Shown piece by piece: positions 58,085 to 64,000 of a stretch of DNA of 64,000 nt. The notes beneath the pieces were generated by a model, which ran no database searches, had not been told where the DNA came from, and worked only from the letters and a program-made list of their open reading frames with translations. Numbering within the stretch: position 1 is the first letter of the stretch; the number at the start of each line of letters is the position of its first letter. The stretch spans positions 67,847,501 to 67,911,500 of the forward strand of contig CM059582.1 in NCBI GenBank assembly GCA_030407085.1. The letters are read 5' to 3'. The stretch is from Trichopria drosophilae. Lineage: Eukaryota; Arthropoda; Insecta; Hymenoptera; Diapriidae. The translations under genes and the position numbers were made by a program.

Positions 58085-61000
58085 ATGGTTAATTGGCAGC
58101 ACCGTGGCACAATTGTCAGGTCTATGGTATGTCATTTTTATATTTTTCACTATATCCCAAGAATTATTTAGAATATTACAAACAGGATATTAAAAATAAA
58201 GCAAAAAATGCAAAGAATGTCAAATTTGATTTATATTTTTTAAGGGCTAAATTCTCCATGAAAATATGTCAGTTACTGGAAAATCACCCATAATAAAAAA
58301 ATGAACACAAATAAAAGTAACTACACTACAAGGAAATAATTTTTTCATTCCAACGTAGTAGAAACATTCTTTCTAGATATAATGTAAGTGGTCGAAACAA
58401 TTAATACATCTATAAAATTACAAATAATTTAAATGATCGCGTCCAGGGTACGGCTGCTGGATCCCTGCTGAAGAGCACAACCAGCGCCCAAGTGCGAAAC
58501 GCCTTTTTTAACATAATAATTTTGCAAAATAAATAACAGGTGGGGTTTTGTTTTCTCTTATTCAATAGTTGAATACATTTTTCTGGCCATATATGCTTCC
58601 GTTATAAATGTAAATATTCGCGTTGCGTTCATATTACAACGACGCATATTTATAATTCCTTTTTCCTTTATTTACATTAAGTACAATGCCGTCTAACCGA
58701 GAAATTACTTGTTTATTTTTATTTGATTAAACAAGCGGCAAAGAAATTTTATAATATGTTCTCTATATGAGTAATATAATGTAAGTGGTTTATTTTTAAT
58801 ATACACATATAGTTTCAATTATTTAGAAAAGCAACGAGAAAAACATAAAAAAAAAACAAGATTCGGAGGTTCAGAAGAATTATGAAAAATTAATGAATAC
58901 ACGTAAAATTATTGTCGACACCGATGAGGAAGTGAATGACAGTAATATGGAAAAAGAGGATGTTGAAGTGAATATGACAGAAAAAAAAACTAGGAATGAA
59001 GGTAACTATTAGAATTCACCTTTTGTTAAATCGTTAATTCAGCGTTTTACCTGAAAATAAAATAAAACGAATATTAAACTACTTACTTTATTAGAAGCTT
59101 AAACAATGAGATAGGCTCTCTCCCTTTCGTCACGTCTCCCCTCTTTTTATAGTAGAGGACTGTATTGTCTTCTCATTGGTCCGTCATTTGGGTAGGACCT
59201 CTCCTCACCAGGTAGTGGGGGCGTACGTCATGGAAGGGCGCACGCTCGATCTTAGCGTCATTGTACACCCACGGTCATTGATTCTCACGGGGAATCACCG
59301 TGGTTTTCTTTGTTTCTCATATGAAGAAGTATAGGCAAGAACAAGGACACAAGTCGGGGTTCCCCGTGAGAATCAGAGCAAGACGGTTTTGTCGGGCTTA
59401 TCATTTGCTCAAACTTGCTCATGTCATCCATCTATTCTAAGCTACTTTGTGAGTCTTTAAAGTGTATAGTCGCCACGACTACTTAAATAACAACTGCTCA
59501 CCAATAAACCATCTCTCATGAAGGTATGAACATTAAATATTCTCCCGTTGCTCGATGAAGACGATATATATAAAAATGTCGGTACAAAACTCCAGATTAG
59601 ATACATAAACTCCATCGAACGACGAAATCATCGTCTACCATCCTTCGTAACGAAGATGTGCTATTACTGTTTTGTTGTCACATTCAATTAATAATGAATT
59701 TTGGCTCAGGAGTACCGCATTTTCATGTAAATCCTTCAAAATTGCTAACCTCTGTATCTCGTTACAATGGAGGTTCAGTTCCTTTCTCTCCCATTCTCTA
59801 AAAATCGGTTGGTTGTCTAGATCAGCTCTGTACTCTACATCTGAGCCATTTAATGAAAGAGCTAACAAGAGATTGGCGATTTAACGGAGATATGATTTTC
59901 CTCTTTACCAAAGCATCTTTTCTCTTACGAGGAATTTTTTTTTAAATATATTTTATTTTTTTTTAAATTATTGTCAATAATTTCACATGGCTGCGAACTA
60001 TGTTCTGGTTTTGATGTTCTGGATTACTGTCACTAATTTCACACGGCAAAGGGGGTCACATGACACTTGATGAAAGAGACACTAATGACGCTAAAATCGA
60101 GCGTGCGCCCTTCCATGACGTGCGCCTCACTGTCTGGTGAGGAGAGGTCCTACCCAAATGACGAACCAATTAGAAGACAGTACAGCCCTCTACTATAAAA
60201 AGAGGGGAAACGTGACGAAAGGGAGAGGGCCTATCTCATTGTTTAATTATTAATAACGGTCAAGTAGTTTAATTGTACAAATGACCATTTCACACCTCCT
60301 GAAACGAAATGGTGATTGGGCGCCCCAGGGACGTCGAGGGAGGCCGTAAAATGAAATAAAATAATTAAAACTCAGTCAGATTTTGAGGTTATATTTTAAT
60401 TTTCAAAATGTATTCTTAGATAAGCGGTTTCAAATGATTGATAGCGTGCTATTATCATATTTTTCAATGATTGCATAAAATAACATAACAGCCTTTGATT
60501 TCTTACAAATATTTGACCCACCCAGTTAAAAACATAATACATCATATTTTCCAATCGTAGACGCTGTTCGAATAACACGTTTTTTACACACAATTTTCGA
60601 AATTTATTTTGAAATCCATCTCTATAGTATTTACAAGATTTCCAAATGCATTTTTCACAACAAATTTTACGACTTTAATTATAAATACGTAACTTTATTA
60701 ACACTTTTGTACATTATATTGGTAACATCGAACTTTGACAAAATGTCAAAAAGTATCTTTTGTTGATACAAATTAAAAAATTGCTTTAAACTATATAATT
60801 TTTCCCCTGGTATCTCAGAATTCAGAAATCGCTATATTAGTCTAAATAGGGTCGTGTTTTTAAAAATTAAGGAATTATACAGAGAAACTACGGAGGGAAC
60901 TAGAAGACTCATCTTCTTCAATAACATCGTTCTCGCCCGTGGCATCACCTCGAAGGAAAAATTCAAGTTTATCGTCTTCTCCCGAGGATCCACTAGCCTC

Positions 61001-61752
61001 ATCTACGCCGGTGACGAAACCGCGACAAAAATTAATGACAGGCAATACAACGGGTGAAAAATCTTACGCGGGAGATAAAATTGCGGACACGGATGACGAT
61101 ATAATTAGTAGAAAATATAGATTGTTATAAAGCCTTTTTTACAGTATAAATATATGCTACCGTATACTGTCTAGTAGCCGAAGAACTTTTGAAGAACTAC
61201 AAATAGAATTAAAAAGTGTAGAGAAGTTTTCGTTTGGACTCGAAATCAATATTTCCCTATAATTTTCAATTCTATTTCGGGTTCTTCAATACTTCTTCGT
61301 TTACTGGGTGACCAGTTATAACCGTGCGGTACTGCGTCATTTATCAGCACTTGTTTTTATCTTGTCGGGATGTTTTTCATAATTTGCTCCTCCCACCCAC
61401 ACCCACCTTCAAAACCAAAGTTTGTTACATTTGTATTTGTCTTTCTAAGGGCCCACTGGGTCACTATAACATTTTTTATATACTCGAGCAATTCAAATAT
61501 ATATCGAGTAATTGAATAAATATGATTTCCTTCGTTAACAGATTTATTTAACTGAGGACATAACCATGCATGTCGACGCATGGGAGCGAATGAATCGACA
61601 GAAGGATTCGCTATTCGTTCGAGAACTCGCAAGCGTTATTTGGGGACCGAATTTGGGGAAGAAATGCATTAATGCTGCTCGGGCGAATAAGGGTAAACCC
61701 GAAAATGAATGGCGGACCGAGTTGTCCCCAAAAAAGAAGAAACTCGTGGAAA
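58085..61752 (+). CDS. Probable multi-exon host-like gene, charged/Ser-rich with BEN-like exon
   Basis: Candidate exons: a 58085-58126 (MVNWQHRGTIVRSM, then GTATGT), b 58827-59001, c 60883-61130, d 61542-61752. Phases a/b/c close without stops: b ends with one base and c starts with two, giving Glu. c ends in TAA. d has its own acceptor and donor in phase 0 and could join c only through an alternative donor such as 61011. Encoded chain: short N-terminus, highly charged segment, Ser/Pro-rich segment, then a BEN-like domain. BEN proteins are nuclear DNA-binding repressors or adaptors. The link of d to a-c is inference. Confidence 0.45.
58827..59001 (+). CDS. Exon b: charged segment
   Basis: 'caattatttag' precedes 58827 and GTAACT follows 59001. 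The open reading SEVQKNYEKLMNTRKIIVDT then DEEVNDSNMEKEDVEVNM is rich in Lys, Glu and Asp. Probably disordered. No domain. Confidence 0.5.
59073..60273. mobile_element. 1.2-kb TIR element with TTAA ends, in an intron
   Basis: The ends ATTAAACTACTT and AAGTAGTTTAAT contain TTAA at both sides. Inverted homology continues for ~170 bp ('aaacaatgagataggc', 'gtcacgt.tcccctctttt', 'gggtaggacctctcctcacc'). A second inner pair ('attctcacggggaa') flanks 59280-59380. It contains an RNase H-like fragment. TTAA ends suggest piggyBac-type targeting, but the rest of the termini does not match the classical CCC start. Confidence 0.68.
59635..59868 (-). pseudogene. RNase H-like fragment, DIRS-type
   Basis: The - strand reads ELNLHCNEIQRLAILKDLHE, then SLLIECDNKTVIAHLRYEG. 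The E..A-I helix followed by a D-N-K/T-T-V-A strand is characteristic of the RNase H of DIRS-like retroelements. It is a short orphan fragment carried inside the TIR element. Confidence 0.5.
60274..60882. other. Non-coding intron-like region
   Basis: AT-rich, no gene seen. Part of the intron between exons b and c if that model is right. Confidence 0.4.
60883..61130 (+). CDS. Exon c: Ser/Pro-rich segment with stop
   Basis: 'gaattatacag' precedes 60883. The frame gives EKLRRELEDSSSSITSFSPV, PRRKNSSLSSSPEDPLASST and DKIADTDDDIISRKYRLL, then TAA at 61128-61130. It looks like a phosphorylatable disordered tail. A phase-0 alternative donor (GTGACG) lies at 61011. Confidence 0.48.
61542..61752 (+). 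CDS. Exon d: BEN-like domain
   Basis: 'ttcgttaacag' precedes and GTAAGC follows. The frame gives IYLTEDITMHVDAWERMNRQ, KDSLFVRELASVIWGPN and ELSPKKKKLVES. The 'K-D-S-L-F-V-R-E-L-A' helix followed by 'L-S-P-K-K' resembles the core of insect BEN domains, though the region between is shorter than I expect. The next exon has not been found. Could also be another helical DNA-binding domain. Confidence 0.45.
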
Positions 61753-62944
61753 GTAAGCGTATACTTATATATATATGTATTAGTTTATATAATTATAAGA
61801 CACAGTCACTTCGAGGACTTGCGACGTTGCCAAACTTACTTTCTAAAATGCCAAACTTACTTTCTAAAACGCCAAACTTTTTTCTGCGTGAATAGAATAT
61901 GCTTTTTTTGGGGGGGGGGGGCCTACGCCCCCCGCTAAAAAAATCCTAACCTCCTTTTTGCTTTAGCTCCGTCTGCGGAAACCTCATTTTTCATATCCTC
62001 AGTTTGTAGATCTGGCAACACTGTGGTCCTCAAAGTGACTGATACATGCTAAAAAATTTCAGGGACGGTCCTCGAACTGCCAAAAGGTTCTCAAAATGCC
62101 GAATAGATAGGTAAAATGTCCTCATAGTGACCATTTAATAGGCTTATATGTATACATATGTATACATTCGTTTACTAGCTTACGGAGTTACATTCTTTAC
62201 TTCAAAATTTGTTTGTGGGCAGATAAGTAGGGCAATAGGCGTACAAAAGGGGAAAGATATACAATCCTCAATAGCACAATGTTGTTTATTTTTGTTTTGT
62301 AAATATAACAGCGAAAAATATACATTTTATTTCCATTAGCAAATTTAAAAAACAAATATTTTTGTTAAAAAAATACCCCAACTCACCTTTGAATGGTCGT
62401 AGTCGACTCTTTCGGGGCTCATTTTACTCGTAAAATATTAAAGAATATGAACTGTACCGGCTCATAATTTTAGGAAGTGTCGTGAGAGAGTTCCGGAGCA
62501 ATAATGATGAAATTTTAGCGTCTCTCTGATTTTTGAGCGAAAAATGACCGACATTAAAATCGTTATATAACAGCACGAAATTTTTTTCATTTATCGCAAT
62601 TTTTTTAGGGTGTTCAGAAGACATTTGAGAAAAAGTATGCACGATTGCAGACTTGTTAATATCATATAAAAAAAGGTCTGAAAAAATTTTTTTAAATAAA
62701 TTTCCGTTTTTCCTATTTGAAAACAATGTTAAAGGACCCCGCACACTTTAGCTTGATTTGCGGGCCCGGTTAAATTTCCTGAAACTTCGCTAAGTTGTAG
62801 TCCAGAATAGCCCGAACAAAAGTTCTATATGGTAAAAGCCCCAAAAATCAATAGTTTTCGAGATAAAGTACTATACGATATAGTACGGGCGTACGATATA
62901 GGCCCCCGGATCCGAGACTTTCGCATTTATTTTTTATATGCAAC
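61753..62944. other. Non-coding region
   Basis: Contains a small tandem repeat 'ccaaacttactttctaaaa' (61830-61880), a G-run at 61910-61921 inverted by 'gccccccgc', and AT-rich sequence. The - ORF 62424-62744 shows no domain. I could not find the exon expected after 61752. Confidence 0.4.
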
Positions 62945-63370
62945 AACAATATGCATAGGTTTTTTTGGTCGCTGATTACGAATGTGATAACAGATTTTAA
63001 AAATTCAAAATGGCGGATCCAATATGGCGGACGAGTTTTGAAAAATTAAACGAAATCGCTTGAAACTCATTATTCTGGGGTTTTTGGGGTCGCTGATCAC
63101 GAATCTGATATCAGATTTTGAAAATTCAAAATGGCGTATCCAATATGGCGGACGAGTTTTGAAAAATTGAACGAAATTGCAAGAAACTCGTTACTCGGGG
63201 GTTTTGTGGGTCGCTGGTTACGAATCTGATATCAGGCTTTGAAAATCTAAAATGGCGGATTCAATATGGCGGACGTGTTTTAAAAAATTGATCGAAATCG
63301 CTCGAAACTCGTTCTTCTAGGGTTTTTGGGGTCCCCGATGATGAATTTGATATCAGATTTGAAATAATAA
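62945..63370 (+). repeat. ~122-bp tandem repeat, ~3.5 units
   Basis: Each unit: 'ggggtcgctgattacgaat', 'gatatcagattttgaaaatt', 'caaaatggcggatccaatat', 'ggcggacgagttttgaaaaa', then 'aacgaaatcgctcgaaactc'. Its inverse occurs at 1-115; a related unit forms the subterminal repeats of the 31214-33430 element. Confidence 0.85.
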
Positions 63371-63549
63371 AATTAGAATAATATTTCCAATAATTAAGAA
63401 ATAATAAATACACGTATAGCATATAAATGCAATATTTATTATTTACAAATAATAACATATTTATACATTTTTTTTGTAGACGTACTGCGTTTTTACCGCG
63501 TTTTTACTTTACTGTGTGTGTCGGCGCGTCGTGAGTGAAACCTTAACAT

Positions 63550-63993
63550 TCATTGCCTGTGGCCTGCATCGGTAATATTTTCAAGCATGGCTAGTGAAGG
63601 ATATTTCACTTGTGGTTGATGACGAGCATACCCCAAAAACCATAAGATAGAACCAACGCGTGCGCATGAACCGACTGTTCTAGCTCCTGTCTTACACGTA
63701 CAGTAATAACCCGAAATAGGGGTATCGATATCTTCATCATTTATGTTATGCTCTTCATATCTGTTGTCAGTGACGAACGCTATAAATATTTGGTACTTAG
63801 TTGCATTTCTAAATCTTGAATATATTCGAACTCTAATAAGCCCCGGTTCATTCAACAATGTGTCAATGTTAAATTCTTCAGTTTGTTCACGTTGGAGTTT
63901 ATCCTGAATGTAAGCAGGCGCAAGATTCACTTGATAAACGCCAAATGTTAAATCATGTAAATAATCTAGGGACAGTCTTGGGAAGTGAGGCAC
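63550..63993 (-). CDS. SWIM-zinc-finger-like protein, C-terminal part
   Basis: The open frame runs from the window edge region to the TAA at 63550. The first ~100 residues are mixed alpha/beta (FNIDTLLNEPGLIRVRIYSR, KYQIFIAFVTDN). Near residue 95 lies ISGYYCTCKTGARTVGSCAR, like a SWIM motif CxCxnCxH, but the final His position is Arg. It ends YPSLAMLENITDAGHRQ. This arrangement is typical of C-terminal parts of transposon-derived insect proteins with SWIM fingers. The N-terminus probably lies beyond the window; 63993 is not a secure start. Confidence 0.55.
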   Translation of the reverse strand: MPHFPRLSLDYLHDLTFGVYQVNLAPAYIQDKLQREQTEEFNIDTLLNEPGLIRVRIYSRFRNATKYQIFIAFVTDNRYEEHNINDEDIDTPISGYYCTCKTGARTVGSCARVGSILWFLGYARHQPQVKYPSLAMLENITDAGHRQ

Positions 63994-64000
63994 ATGGTGT

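Noticed and set aside
62424..62744. A 106-codon ORF on the - strand
   Set aside because: No recognisable motif, AT-rich composition, no splice or neighbour context.

Overview
This is a eukaryotic, almost certainly insect, window. Evidence: R1-clade non-LTR retrotransposons (an arthropod-typical group), AT-rich non-coding DNA, short introns with GT..AG borders, tRNA-derived SINE-like sequence, and no operons or bacterial gene signals. The species cannot be named; a hymenopteran such as an ant would fit but is a guess. Nearly all recognisable coding sequence is transposon-derived and broken, so the window reads as a transposon graveyard with layered insertions.

Layout. 357-13334: a Ty3/Gypsy element on + (5' LTR lacking its start, primer site, gag, pol, an extra zinc-knuckle ORF, purine tract, full 3' LTR), interrupted at 7878-10870 by a 5'-truncated R1-like element on - with a 9-bp target duplication. 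15063-16775: an orphan 3' LTR. 17700-23880: a second Gypsy pol on -, its integrase split by a 4.4-kb composite insertion that includes another R1-like element bordered by GT-rich microsatellites. 24933-34800: a 1.1-kb direct duplication around a 5'-truncated CR1/Jockey-like LINE, a long palindrome with an exon-like core, and a 2.2-kb TIR element carrying a broken gene of an unnamed family. 34836-43060: a foldback with inverted minisatellite arms, two foldback elements with tRNA-like cores, a SINE, a partly tandem R2/R4-like non-LTR element and another LINE.

43157-47987 (- strand) is the most gene-like locus: a multi-exon FLYWCH zinc-finger plus MULE-type transposase gene, reconstructed from splice sites and reading phase. 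Three of its introns and the four exons they join at the 3' end agree in phase, as do the first three exons; the middle carries in-frame stops or a frameshift, so it is a damaged or incompletely modelled gene.

48000-58000 is non-coding apart from a gag scrap, an exon-like segment, two MITEs, a perfect (C15A)31 minisatellite, a coiled-coil ORF1 remnant and a 2.75-kb TIR element that contains an LTR plus primer site. 58085-61752 holds a probable + strand host-like gene: phase-compatible charged and serine-rich exons, then a separate exon resembling a BEN domain, with a TIR element in one intron. The right edge has a tandem repeat family also present at the left edge and at 31-33 kb, and a SWIM-zinc-finger-like ORF cut by the window end.

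All calls come from reading the sequence; family names rest on motif recognition, with no database search.
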